A DNA stretch of 64,000 bases from Tuctoria greenei (taxonomy: Eukaryota > Streptophyta > Magnoliopsida > Poales > Poaceae), in contig JAYESD010000008.1 of the NCBI GenBank assembly GCA_036927565.1, forward strand, positions 111,274,279 through 111,338,278, given 5' to 3'. Numbering within the stretch: position 1 is the first letter of the stretch; each line of letters starts with the position of its first letter. A program made the position numbers and the translations under genes. Positions 1 through 8,907 of the stretch are shown piece by piece. The notes under the pieces were generated by a model that had not been told where the DNA came from, did no database searches, and was given only the letters and a program-made list of their open reading frames with translations.

Positions 1-2
1 GG

Positions 3-89
3 CCCATCGCCGAGAGGGAAGCGGCCGCCAAGTCTGAAGTTTCGGATGCGGTGGGACTCATCGCCTCAAGGTTCCAGCGGAGCGGCTGA
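3..89 (+). CDS. C-terminal end of the E1 opposite-strand gene (partial)
   Basis: An open frame enters from the left edge and stops at TGA 87-89. Its last residues (SEVSDAVGLIASRFQRSG) resemble the end of the coiled-coil protein encoded on the plus strand of E2 (SEVAQKVAQFFHRV, ending at 45865). In both elements this stop is followed by a long non-coding region and then by the convergent pol stop. This is therefore most likely the 3' end of the opposite-strand gene of a Tat-type Gypsy element. Only 28 codons are visible, so its integrity cannot be judged. The function of this protein family is unknown. Confidence 0.6.
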   Translation, partial: PIAEREAAAKSEVSDAVGLIASRFQRSG

Positions 90-413
90 GGGCTCCCCGG
101 GCGTCTGTTTAAGTTTTTGTCTTTCTGCTTTTGTCTTGTGGTTGGTTGCGGCGACAAACTTTTTATTTGTGTAATAAAAGATTTTTCTGTGGTACTTTTT
201 ATACTCAGCTTGTTTTTATTTCCAGCAATGTCTTCTAGCTGCTTGTTGTTCCTTAGCTTCCAGGACCTGCCGTCCCCCAAAGTATGGGGCCCCCTGACAG
301 GCGTGACCAGTTGTTATGGGCACACCTGTCATATACTTAGGACTTAGGGTGGACGAGTGCAGGGGGAGCTTAGGATGCGTAGATAGCATTGCCATAGCTG
401 AGTATGCAGGTAT
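90..413 (+). terminator. 3' flank of the E1 opposite-strand gene with a poly(A) signal
   Basis: About 85 bases after the stop codon there is AATAAA at 173-178 inside a T-rich stretch, as expected of a plant 3' UTR. The remainder up to 413 is unique non-coding sequence with no supported ORF. Use of this signal is inferred. Confidence 0.4.
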
Positions 414-970
414 GTCGACAGCGGGCCCCCTGGGGGTGCTGCCGGAGCTTCAGTCCGGCGGTGGCCACCATCTTTAGTGACAAGTCAATAGCGGGCCCCC
501 TGGGGGTACCGCTGGAGCTTCGGTCCGGCGGTGCCTGCCATCTTCAGTGAGAAGTCGACAGCGGGCCCCCTGGTGCCGCCGCTAGAGCTTCAGACCGGCG
601 GTGCCCGCCACCTTTAGTGAGAAGTCGACAACGGGCCCCCTTGGGGTGCCACCGAAGCTTCAGACCGGCGGTGCCCGCCATCTTCAGTGAGAGGTCGACA
701 ACGAGCCCCCTGGGGGTGCCGCTGGAGCTTCAGTCCTACGATGGCCACCATCTTTAGTGAGAAGTCGACAACGGGCCCCCTGGGGGTACCGCTGGAGCTT
801 CGGTCCGGCGGTGCCCGCCATCTTCAGTGAGAAGTCGACAGCGGGCCCCCTGGGGGTGCCGCTAGAGCTTTAGACCGGCGGTGCCCGCCATCTTCAGTGA
901 GAGGTCTACAGCGGGCCCCTGGGGGTGCCGCCGGAGCTTCAGTCCGGCTGTGCCCACTGTCTTCGCGGGT
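414..970. repeat. 70-bp tandem array, eight units
   Basis: The start word GTCGACAGCGGGCCCCC, or a close variant, recurs at 414, 484, 554, 624, 694, 764, 834 and 904. That is exactly 70 bp each time, with no indels. Each unit also contains a version of TGGAGCTTCAGTCCGGCGGTG and ends in a CATCTTCAGTGAGA-like word. The last unit decays after about 965. The array lies between the opposite-strand gene and pol, the hypervariable region where Tat-lineage elements are known to form tandem repeats that can seed satellites. E2 holds a degenerate single-copy version of the unit near 46107-46200. Confidence 0.95.
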
Positions 971-1216
971 ACTCTGACGGTGGTTGCTGGAATAATTTCC
1001 TTAAAGATCTGTACATAGATCAAAAAAGAGAAGTAATTCTGTCCGCTGGTCACTTTACCCCTGCTCTTTTTATAGTGTCGCTTGACTTACAATTCTGGGT
1101 TGACTCGTGGGGCTTGGGTAATTCAGTGCATCTGCACCTAGGACTCGTTGTCCATAGTACCCAAGGGTGGTCCATCTAGCCCCCAGTACTCGACTGTAGC
1201 GCTGGGGAGGCAGAGC

Positions 1217-1257
1217 GCACATGCTTAGGGTACAGGACCAGGCTAAGCAGGATGTGC
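1217..1257. other. Conserved hairpin, copy 1 of E1
   Basis: Outer arms are GCACAT (1217-1222) and ATGTGC (1252-1257). The middle stem is GCTTAG (1223-1228) with CTAAGC (1243-1248). Inside lies a 14-nt interval of form GGT-N5-ACC-AGG, whose GGT and ACC can also pair. The CTTAG/CTAAG stem, the 14-nt spacing and the GGT/ACC words are shared with copies at 1608, 46563 and 46863. The outer arms differ between copies yet stay complementary. Stability and function were not tested. Confidence 0.75.
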
Positions 1258-1607
1258 CCCTGGACCTCCCGCTCGGTGTAAGCCTTTCCCGGGGGAGACC
1301 ATCTGGAGACACAAGCCCTCGAGTACTGGAACATTCGAGGCCCCAATTACATTGCAGGTACCTCAAGCAACCCCACCTGCAATCCCGACAGCAAGGCTCC
1401 GACTATTGCTAAAGCAGGGGAAAAATGACAGCGCTCATGATAGATCACGATCTATGGCGGGCTTACAGCCGCATCATAAAAATTAAAGATAATTTCTGAA
1501 TTGACAAAGCCTATACCAGGAAGGACAACATTCTTTCATTGTAGTTTCTCATAAGATGGAGCAGACTTTACAAGGGGAAAAACCCGGCCTGGGTGTTAGA
1601 TGAAGTC

Positions 1608-1656
1608 GAGTGCACCTACTTAGGGTTCTGGACCAGGCTAAGCGGAATGTGCACTC
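1608..1656. other. Conserved hairpin, copy 2 of E1
   Basis: Outer arms GAGTGCAC (1608-1615) and GTGCACTC (1649-1656) are perfectly complementary over 8 bp. The middle stem is CTTAG (1619-1623) with CTAAG (1638-1642). The enclosed 14 nt again have the form GGT-N5-ACC-AGG. It lies about 90 bases beyond the pol stop codon in the direction of pol transcription. Confidence 0.75.
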
Positions 1657-1744
1657 GGAGCCTCATCCCCCTAGTCTAAGTACTGTCCTGAGACAATATG
1701 TAACTTTTACAATGAAATAACATTGTCCCAACCCTGGTCTAGGG

Positions 1745-2497
1745 TTAGAACTTACGGAGGTGCTCGATGTTCCATGGGTCTGGTAATCGCTGTCCATCCT
1801 CCGTAGCTAGGCGGACGCATCCTGGGCGGCAAACCTATGTTACCCGGAAGGGGCCCTCCCAGCTGGGGGAGAGTTTGTTAGACCCTTCCCGGGAGAGGAT
1901 ACGGCGCAACACCAGGTCGTCTACCTTTAGCTCCCTACTCTGCACGGTCCTCTGGTGGTAACGCCAGAGCGCCTGCCTATACCGTGCATTTCGCACAGCC
2001 GCTCGCACTCGTCCCTCGTCGACGAGGTCCAGGTCTTCATGCCGGAGCTGGTCCTGCGCGGCTTCATCGTACCTCCAGGCACGGGGGGAGCCCATGGTAA
2101 TTTATGGGGGGAGGACGGCCTCTGCCCCGTACACCAAGAAGAAAGGCATTTCCCTCGTGGCCCTACTGGTTGATGTCCAGCTAGCCCACAGTGCACACAG
2201 AAGCTCATCCACCCAATTTGCACCATGCTTCTCAAGATGTGAGAACGTGCGAGTCTTGAGGCCCTTGAGGATCTCTGCATTGGCCCTCTCGACCTGCCCA
2301 TTGCTTTATGGATGAGCAACAGATGCATAGCAGACTTGGATCCCCAGGTCCTCGCAGTATTCCTGGAATGCTGTACTTGTGAACTGGGTCCCGTTATCAC
2401 TGATGATCCTGTTCGGGACCCCGAACTGGTAGACGATCGACTTGATGAACTTTACTGCTGACTGCTTGTTGATGGTGACAACTGGGGCAGCTTCCGG
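1745..2497 (-). pseudogene. E1 integrase catalytic core and C-terminus, broken
   Basis: Reading on the minus strand from the stop at 2498-2500, the frame continues with PEAAPVVTINKQSA, then IISDNGTQF (second catalytic Asp) and NGQVERANAEI (catalytic Glu), and ends with a PWNIEHLRKF motif typical of Gypsy integrase C-termini just before TAA at 1745-1747. The first catalytic Asp lies upstream in the 2498-4066 frame. Visible breaks are the nonsense codon at 2498-2500 (where relatives have Trp), a stop near 2306-2308 before SNGQ, a stop near 2103 and another just before 1835. Strand transfer by this copy is therefore very unlikely. The C-terminal end is the part also preserved in E2 at 47080-47178. 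Confidence 0.85.
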
Positions 2498-4066
2498 CTA
2501 CTTGATGAACTTATCTACGGCGACGTAGAGATGCCGGAATCCTCCGACGGCTCTGGGAAAGGGTCCCAGGATGTCCAACCCCCATACAGCGAATGGCCAT
2601 GAGGGAGGGATCATCTGCAGCGCATGAGTTGGTGTGTGGATCTGCTTGGCATGGAACTGGCACGCCTTGCATCTCTTTACCATCTCGGTGGCATCCTGGA
2701 GTGCTGTCGGCCAGTAAAAGCCATGCCGAAAGGCTTTACCGACCAGCGTGCGGGAGGACGTGTGGTTCCCACACTCGCCTCCATGGATCTCTGTGAGCAA
2801 GTCGCAGCCCTCCTCCCGGGTAATGCATCGCAGTAGGATGTCGTTGGCGCCACTCCGGTAGAGATCCCCTTCCACCAACGTGTACCTTTTAGCCATGCGA
2901 ACAATCCATTCTGCCAGGGCATGTTCTTCGGGAAGGATATTGTCTTTCAAGTAGTCCCAGACCTCCGAGATCCATGCATCGGGACTTGCTTGAGCCTCTG
3001 GATCTTGGGCGCCCGGTAGCTCGGAGCCCCCGGTGGTGCATACGATCCTTGGTGGACACCATGGTAGCAGGGTCGCCGGGACTACCAGCTTCGAGGTTCT
3101 GGGTTCGCCCCCTTCGCCCGGTTTGGCTGCCCGTGCAGTTGGTCGCAGTAACATCCTTGCGAAGACTCCTTGAGGCACTAGGGCCCCTGTGGAGGCCTTC
3201 GTTGACAGGTCGTCTGCGACTGAGTTGTCGGCTCGGGGTACATGGCACAAGTCCAAGACCTCAAAGTCCTTTTCTAGCTTCCGGACGTGCAGCAAGTATG
3301 CTGCTAACTGGGGGTCGCTGCAGCTGCACTCTCCTTTGGCCTGCTTGATGATCAGCTGGGAATCACCTTTGGCCAGAAGCTGTCGGACGTTGAGAGTCAG
3401 GGTAGTCTTTAGCCCAAAGATTAGGGCTTCATACTCTGCCATGTTGTTTGTCGCCTTGATATCGAGGCGCACCATGTACTTGAACTGCTCCCCAGTCGGG
3501 GTGAGGAGCAGGACACCGGCCCCGGCCCCCTGCTTTCGCGAGGAGCCATTGAAGTAGAGTGTCCAGGGGGTATCTGTGAAAACTAGAGCCTTGGGCACCG
3601 CTTCACCGTTGTCCGGGCCCCCCAGATTGCTTGGCGATGGGGTCCATTCGGCCAAGAAGTCCGCCAGTGCTTGGCTTTTGACTACATGTCGGGGTAAGAA
3701 CTCCAGCTCGAACTCAGCCAGCTCCGCTGCCCACTTGGCAATGTTGCCAGTCGAGGTGGGGCTGTGGAGTACGGTCTTCAGTGGGAAGGAGGTGACCACT
3801 AAAACCCGGTGAGCCTGGAAGTAATGCCGGAGCTTCCTCGACGCTGTGAGAACTGCATACAGTAGTTTGTGAACCTCCAAGTATCTTGTTTTTGCTTCAT
3901 GGAGGACCTCACTGACGTAGTAGACTGGCCGTTGGGAGGTCCGAACCCTCCCTGCGGGGTCCGGGGCTCCTTGCAATGCGTCTGTATCCTGGGGAATGTG
4001 GCTCCCAGGGTCTAGCTGGGCCTCCGGGGGCTGGGACCCGTAAGGCACTTGGTCACTGGAACTCAC
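2498..4066 (-). pseudogene. E1 RNase H and integrase N-terminal region
   Basis: This long open frame of about 520 residues starts near the end of RT connection sequence (VYYVSEVLHEAKTRYLEVHK is Gypsy tether-like). It then has an additional RNase H domain (LYFNGSSRKQGAGAGVLLL, NNMAEYEALIFGL, LAKGDSQLIIKQ, RADNSVADDLS) and an HHCC-type integrase zinc region (HGGECGNHTSSRTL, CKACQFHAKQ). It ends in the start of the integrase core (WGLDILGPF, with the first catalytic Asp). The second RNase H domain is typical of the Tat lineage. The frame terminates at TAG 2498-2500 where relatives have Trp in a DKFTKWPE-like motif. It is offset from the upstream RT frame by the poly-G tract at 4070-4092. Confidence 0.85.
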
Positions 4067-5201
4067 AGCGGGGGGGGGGGGGGGGGGGGGGGTTCTGGGT
4101 TCGGGCCTTGAGGCTCGGCCTCCCCCTCTGGGGCTCCTCCTGGTGCTTGTTGCAGCAGTAGCTCCGGTCGCTCTGCAACCAAGACCATGCTGACCACCTC
4201 CGTTGTTGCGGTGATGTACAACAGGAGCGGTTTGCCGGGTTCTGGCGCCACCATAATTTGTAGCGTCGACAGGTGTTTCTTGAGCTCTTGGAAAGCCGCT
4301 TCAGCTTCCTCGGTCCACTCAAAGGGACCTGACTTCCGCAGAATCTTGAAGAAGGGCAGGGCTCGCTCAGCCCGCCTTAAGATGAACCGGCTGAGGGCTG
4401 CAAAGCACCCTGCAAGCTTCTGCACGTCCTTGATGCGGGCCGGCGGTCGCATTAGCTCTATCGCCTTGATCTTCTCTGGGTTAGCCTCGATCCCTCGGTG
4501 CGATACCAAGAAACCAAGGAGCTTCCCTGCAGAAACCCCAAAGACACACTTGTCGGGGTTCAACATCGTGCGTGTCGTGCGCAGCTTGCTGAAGACTTGG
4601 GCTAGGTTGTCTAATAGGGATGTTTGGTCCCTAATTTTCACCACGATGTCGTCGACATACACCTCTACCAGATCTCTAATGAGGTCCCCAAATGTCTTAT
4701 GCATTGCACGTACAAAGGTGGGGAGAGCATTCTTGAGTCCATAAGGCATGGAGACATAACAATACAGGCCGTCTACTGTTATGAAAGCAGTGTGTTCCTC
4801 ATCTTCCCTAGACATAGGTATTTGGTGGAAACCATAATACGCATCTAGGAAACACAGGAGATCATAGCCTGATGTTGAGTCTACTATTTGATCTATCCTA
4901 GGAAGAGGGAATGGATCCTTTGGGCATGCCTTATTGAGGTTGGTGTAGTCGATGCACATCCGGAGCTTCCCGCCAGCCTTGGGTATGACAACAGGGTTGG
5001 CCAACCACCGTGGGTAGTGAACCTCCCGGATGAAACTAGCATCGAGCAACTTCTTGATTTCTTCACAGATGAAGTTCTGCCGCTCGATGGACTGTTTCCT
5101 GGGCTTCTGCTGTACCGATCGGCGTCGGGGTAGATCTTCAGATGGTGCTCAATCACCTCCCTGGGGATCCCAGGCATTTGTAATGGTTGCCATGCAAACA
5201 C
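4063..5201 (-). pseudogene. E1 reverse transcriptase
   Basis: The 328-residue frame 5049-4063 covers the RT fingers and palm: NPVVIPKAGGKLRMCIDYTNLN, the FLDAYYGFHQI block with its catalytic Asp near residue 69, GLKNALPTFVRAM, and the YVDD catalytic box at residues 131-134, followed by GFLVSHRGIEANPEKI and KLAGCFAALSRF. These are Ty3/Gypsy RT motifs. The preceding 5201-5050 segment belongs to the same domain but lies in another frame, so there is a frameshift near 5050. Downstream the sequence enters an acidic/proline linker ending at the poly-G tract. Catalytic residues are intact, but the polyprotein is not. Confidence 0.9.
4070..4092. repeat. 23-bp poly-G tract inside pol
   Basis: An uninterrupted run of G at 4070-4092 reads as a proline run on the minus coding strand. 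It sits in the Pro/Glu-rich linker between RT and RNase H, exactly where the two large open frames change phase. Length here may be unstable in vivo or uncertain in the assembly. Confidence 0.9.
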
Positions 5202-5240
5202 ATCGACGTTGTCCCGGAGGACGCTGATGAGCGCGCTTTC

Positions 5241-6128
5241 CTATTTGCTGTCCAAGTTCCCCGCGATACGGGTTGTCTGGGCAGCCTCAGAGCCAATCCT
5301 AACGACTTTCACAGGGACGTCGTCGTCGCTGGCTGGTTGCACACGGGGTGCTGTAATGGAGGTTCGCTGCGTCGGTCCTTGCTCTGGACGACTCTCCTTC
5401 GAGCCTCCTGGGGCCAGAGCCCTCCCCACTGCAAGTGCTTGGAGCTGCTCCAAGGCTGACACTGCAGCTGAGCGGTCCCCTCCGATCCTGAGGACACCGG
5501 AAGGCGTCGGCATCTTCAGGACAAGGTAGCCATAGTGGGCTACGGCCATGAACCTGTAGAGGGCTGGCCTCCCGATGATTGCGTTGAAGGGAAGGTCGAT
5601 GTCTGCCACGTCGAACAAAACGCTCTCCGTACGGTAGTTCAACGGGGTCCCGAAGGTCACCGGGAGGTGTATTCTACCGTACGGGAGGATTTGCCCGGGT
5701 CCGACACCCGAGAACGAGCTCGAGGGTGTGAGCCAGGACATCGGCAGCTGTAGCTTTCGTAAGGCCGTTGTGGAGATGAGGTTGAGGCCTGCCCCTCCAT
5801 CTATCAACACGTGAAAGACTTTCACGTTGGCGATGGTAGGGGACACTAGCAACGGGAGCACTCCCACCCCTGCCATGTTCTTCGGGCAGTCGGAAGCATC
5901 GAAGCTGATCGTCGTGCTCATCCACTTGTGGTGGGGAGCCGGACTTGGGGCGGGGGCCACCGCAGCCATTGCCCGTTGCAGAGTTTTCACCACGTTCTGG
6001 GACGTGGGGTCTGTGGCTCCCCTGTAGATGACATGGAGGGTCTTGCGGTGCTCCTTATCACTGTTGAAGTCGGAGTCTCCACCCTCGAAGACGGCCTTAA
6101 CCGCCCGCTGGGGTTCCTGGAACCCCAT
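5241..6128 (-). pseudogene. E1 aspartic protease region
   Basis: The 295-residue frame contains FHVLIDGGAGLNLISTTALRKLQ, a retropepsin-like active-site loop in which the usual DSG/DTG is DGG, and a second conserved block PFNAIIGRPALYRFMAVAHYGYLVLKMPTP. The DGG form is common in grass Tat-type elements, so it is not by itself a defect. The frame overlaps the end of the gag frame (5987-6982) in a different phase, and ends at 5241 before a frame change into RT. Its role would be polyprotein maturation. Confidence 0.8.
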
Positions 6129-6982
6129 CTCACTGTCATCTTCCTTCTCGGGATCAGCCTTCTGCTTGCCCTCCCTCTGGCGAGGGGGTGCGCCCTCCTG
6201 GCGCTGCTGCCTCTGTTTCTGTTCGCGGAGCGTTTTACTTCCCGGAACTCGCTAGCACTATGGCTATTTGTACGGTGCACCGGGCACTTGAAGTCAGGCT
6301 CCTCAGGTTCAGGCGACTGCCTAGGGCGCTTATCTCGGCGCGGCCCTCGGGCTCCGCCAGGTGTCGCAGCCGCCATTGCCTGGGCTCCGGGCTTTGGCCT
6401 GTTCTTGCCACCGCCCTTCTTCTTCTTCTTGCCGCTGCTCCTCACAGAGGCTCCTTCCTCAATCGGGGTGGCTTCCCCTGCTTCTGAGGATGGCTGGGAG
6501 TGCCAGTTGCGCCCCTCAGCTGCCCTGGCACATCTGTCAGCCAGGGAGAACAGCTCGGAGACATCACACACCTCGTGCGTGGCTAGTTTCTCGAGCATCT
6601 TCTTGTCCCTCACACCTTTTCTGAACGCAACAATAACCGATGCGCTAGCAACATGAGGGATGGTGTTTCGTACCTGGGAGAACCGCTGGATGAATGATCG
6701 CAACGACTCTCCAGTGCGCTGTCTAACGGCGTGGAGGTCGAGATCGGTGTCGGGGCGCTTGTAGGAACTGCCAAAGTTAGCCACAAACTGTCGGCACAAC
6801 TCATCCCAGGAGGTTATGGACCCCTGGGGCAGGTTCATGAGCCATGACCGAGCTGGGCCGGTCAGGACAACGGGGAAGTAGTTAGCCATAATGGCCTCGT
6901 CGCCTCCTGCAGCTAGTATCGCGGTGGTGTAGATCTGCAGGAACTTGCTCGGGTTGACGCTCCCATCGTACTTCTCCGGCAT
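5987..6982 (-). pseudogene. E1 gag capsid core
   Basis: The frame opens with MPEKYDGSVNPSKFLQIY and continues through NYFPVVLTGPARSWLMNLP, SWDELCRQFVANF and ESLRSFIQRFSQVRNTIP, the hallmarks of the plant retrotransposon Gag domain. A basic, Lys/Arg-rich segment follows (about residues 180-230), in the place where nucleocapsid sequence is expected; only a fragment of a zinc-knuckle-like region is visible (FKCPVHRTNSHSASE). The product would form the virus-like particle. It overlaps the protease frame in another phase near 6128. Confidence 0.85.
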
Positions 6983-7801
6983 GTGCGGCCGGAACTTTCA
7001 TGGCCAGACCACGAAACGGAGGTGAGGCGCTAGCGCTGCACACCCTTGGCTGCGGCTGACTGGTGCCGGCGGCGGCATCGCATACCCCGGGTGAGCAGGC
7101 GGGCCTGCGTACACCTGATGCTGGTGCGGTGTTGCATACGCCTGTGGAGGAGGCACGACGTACTCCTGGTGCGGTGGAGGCGCGACGTACGTCTGGTGTG
7201 GTGGAGGCGCAGCATGGGCCTGGGGCACAGGGCCCGGTACGCTGTAATCTGCCTCGAGGTTGGGCCGACGCTCCCTCTGGCGCTCTATGGTGACCTGGCA
7301 GTCCTCTCCGGCCCTGCGGCGCTGTAGCCCGGTTCTCAGATCTGTTGTCGAGATCCTGGTCGAACGCGAGTCTGCCGTCAAGCGGTCGATTGTCGGCGTT
7401 CACGACAATGACACATGCATCAACTGAGCATGTGTCTCCCTCGGTGGAGGTGCGTTGAGCGCAGCGGTGACGAGGTGGTCGACGTCGTTAATCCACTGCT
7501 GGGCTGCTCCCTGAGGAGCATCCCCAGTAGGAGGGTTGTGGAGTAGCGCGCGCGCTGCCGCGAGCGCACTCTCCGGGCTTGCAGCTGGCGGCGCCGTGAT
7601 TGCTGTCATGGCCGGAGTACGCCGTGGAGTGGCATGTCGGCCTGCAGCCAGCGAAGTGACTGCAGGGCAACGTGAAGGTCCTGACCTTCCTGCCCTAGAG
7701 CGATAGCCTGCCCTAGAGCGGGATGACGCCTGATCCTCCGCGACTGGCTGCCACCGCGATTGCGCCCTGGATGAACCGGCGTTGGATTGGTCATTCACCA
7801 T
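6983..7801 (-). pseudogene. E1 gag N-terminal region
   Basis: The first plausible start is ATG at 7799-7801, 54 bases inside the LTR (MVNDQSNAGSSRAQS). The reading continues to a stop at 7400, and other frames carry on through Ala/Pro/Tyr-rich repeats (PPPHQTYVAPPPHQEYV) to the capsid core. Relatives have a variable low-complexity Gag N-terminus here. At least one frameshift separates this part from 5987-6982. Confidence 0.6.
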
Positions 7802-7832
7802 TGCTGCTGGTGAAGATCTTTACGGGGAAAAA

Positions 7833-7853
7833 GCCCCCTACCTAGCGCGCCAA
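7833..7853 (-). other. E1 primer binding site region
   Basis: Just inside the LTR end the minus strand reads TTTGGCGCGCTAGGTAGGGG, a form seen next to the 5' LTR in grass Tat-type elements. The exact tRNA was not matched. Confidence 0.55.
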
Positions 7854-8103
7854 ATGTGGAAGGTCGTAAATGACACTTCCCTCGGACCTGCTTAGAGAGC
7901 AGCACGCGAAGGTTCTTTGGATTCACGAGGGCTAGTCCCAGGAGATCGAACGCAGCAGGATGATGAACACAGAGGATTTACGTGGTTCGGTCCACCGGAG
8001 CGTAATACCCTACGTCCACGGGAGTGTTTGTGTATTGCCTTGCTTGAGTGTGTATGAGTCTTGGTCTAATTTTTCGATCCCTTGGGAAGGTCGTCTGCCG
8101 AGT

Positions 8104-8113
8104 CCTTTTATAG
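8104..8113 (-). promoter_or_regulatory. E1 LTR TATA box
   Basis: Minus-strand CTATAAAAGG sits about 250 bases from the inner LTR end. The identical word occurs at the equivalent place in both E2 LTRs (41222-41231 and 47385-47394) and in the G2 LTR (21474-21483), which supports a core promoter. Confidence 0.65.
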
Positions 8114-8498
8114 TTCAAGGATTCTGCAGTTACAAGGTGAGACCCAGGACGCGATAGGTGGTCTCGAGGAGAGCCAAATCCTATATAAGATCTAGGATTA
8201 ATTGCTATCTACTTCCCTGTGTTAGGGGTGTCAATGCGCCGTCCCGCCGCGTCGTGCGCCAGGGCTACACATAGTTGGTGATGATGGCCGTGCACGTCCC
8301 GTCCATCTTGTCCTTGTGGCCCATTCGTCCGTCTTGCGGCATGGGTCTGTACCGGCTACTTGGATAAGATAGGACACTGGAGCCTTGACCTCCGCATGTG
8401 CGACTCAGCTTGCCTGGGGAAGGCGCGCGTACTTAATGCCTGCCTGAGCAGCGCAAGCGTTCCTTTACTATGGCTTCCTACCGCACTGAGTTGGCTGT

Positions 8499-8830
8499 CC
8501 GCCACGTCGTCGCGCTGGAGCCTGCCTCTATTGGAAGTTGGGCATTTGGTGGAGCAGGCCACGTGGCGCACCCGGAGCCCACCCCTATGGAGGGGCGGGG
8601 GCTTAACGTTGCAGGCCACGTGGTAGTTCCGGTGCCTTTCCCTTGCGAGGAAGCGGGCCTGGCTTCGAGGTCCCGATTGGCCATGTGGCGGCTCCGGAGC
8701 CCGCCTCGGTGAGGAGGCGAGGGTCCAGTTCCGCCGGCCACGTGGCAGCTTGGGAGCCTCCTCCGATGGAGAGGTAGGACCTGGTCCTTCTCTCCACGAT
8801 GTGGCAGTCTCGGATTCGGCCTCTTAAGCA
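8499..8830 (-). repeat. Degenerate ~60-bp U3 repeats with G-box cores
   Basis: Six related units begin near 8499, 8558, 8612, 8679, 8735 and 8796. Each has a GGCCACGTGGC-like core followed by CCGGAGCC-type sequence. Three contain a perfect CACGTG (8560-8565, 8617-8622, 8739-8744). They lie upstream of the TATA box in transcription direction, where LTR enhancers sit. CACGTG is the plant G-box bound by bZIP and bHLH factors; binding here is inferred. Confidence 0.7.
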
Positions 8831-8907
8831 GAGGCGGAGTCCTTAGCGGTTTTCTCCCTATGCGCGGGGGTACCCGGTCTGCGGGGTAGCGAAAATTTGG
8901 AAGCTAT

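Larger units (their letters stand above)
971..1744. other. Convergent non-coding region of E1
   Basis: This stretch separates the 70-bp array from the pol stop. Short ORFs on both strands here have no recognisable domains. It holds two related hairpins (1217-1257 and 1608-1656), annotated separately. The matching region of E2 is about 46350-47079. Confidence 0.6.
1..8890 (-). mobile_element. E1: Ty3/Gypsy LTR retrotransposon, Tat-like, incomplete at the left edge
   Basis: The element reads on the minus strand from its 5' LTR (about 7855-8890) through primer binding site, gag, protease, RT, RNase H and integrase to the pol stop at 1745-1747. A non-coding stretch follows, then the tail of a gene on the plus strand; the 3' LTR lies outside the window. 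A separate gene on the opposite strand between pol and the 3' LTR is a known arrangement in Tat-lineage elements of grasses. The same layout recurs in E2 (40960-47981). E1 appears to have inserted into a CACTA transposon, because Ulp1-like coding sequence starts right after the LTR at 8891. Several nonsense changes and frame breaks in pol make it non-autonomous. Lineage assignment is inferred from layout and protein motifs, not from a tree. Confidence 0.85.
7855..8890 (-). repeat. E1 5' LTR
   Basis: The inner boundary is clear: TGTGGAAGG in plus orientation at 7855, next to the primer-binding-site sequence. The outer boundary is near 8890, where GGGTACCCGG-rich sequence changes into the coding DNA of the CACTA element; the terminal CA is not seen, so a few bases may be missing. 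It contains a TATA box (8104-8113), a U3 with degenerate 60-bp repeats, and words shared with the E2 LTR (GATTTACGTGGTTCGG, CGTAATACCCTAC). The partner LTR lies left of the window. Confidence 0.75.

Noticed and set aside
414..970. Possible CRISPR array
   Set aside because: The 70-bp units are contiguous, without unique spacers, and the context is a plant retrotransposon.
5928..6656. 242-residue plus-strand ORF
   Set aside because: Antisense shadow of the E1 protease and gag frames, GC-rich with no stop codons by composition.
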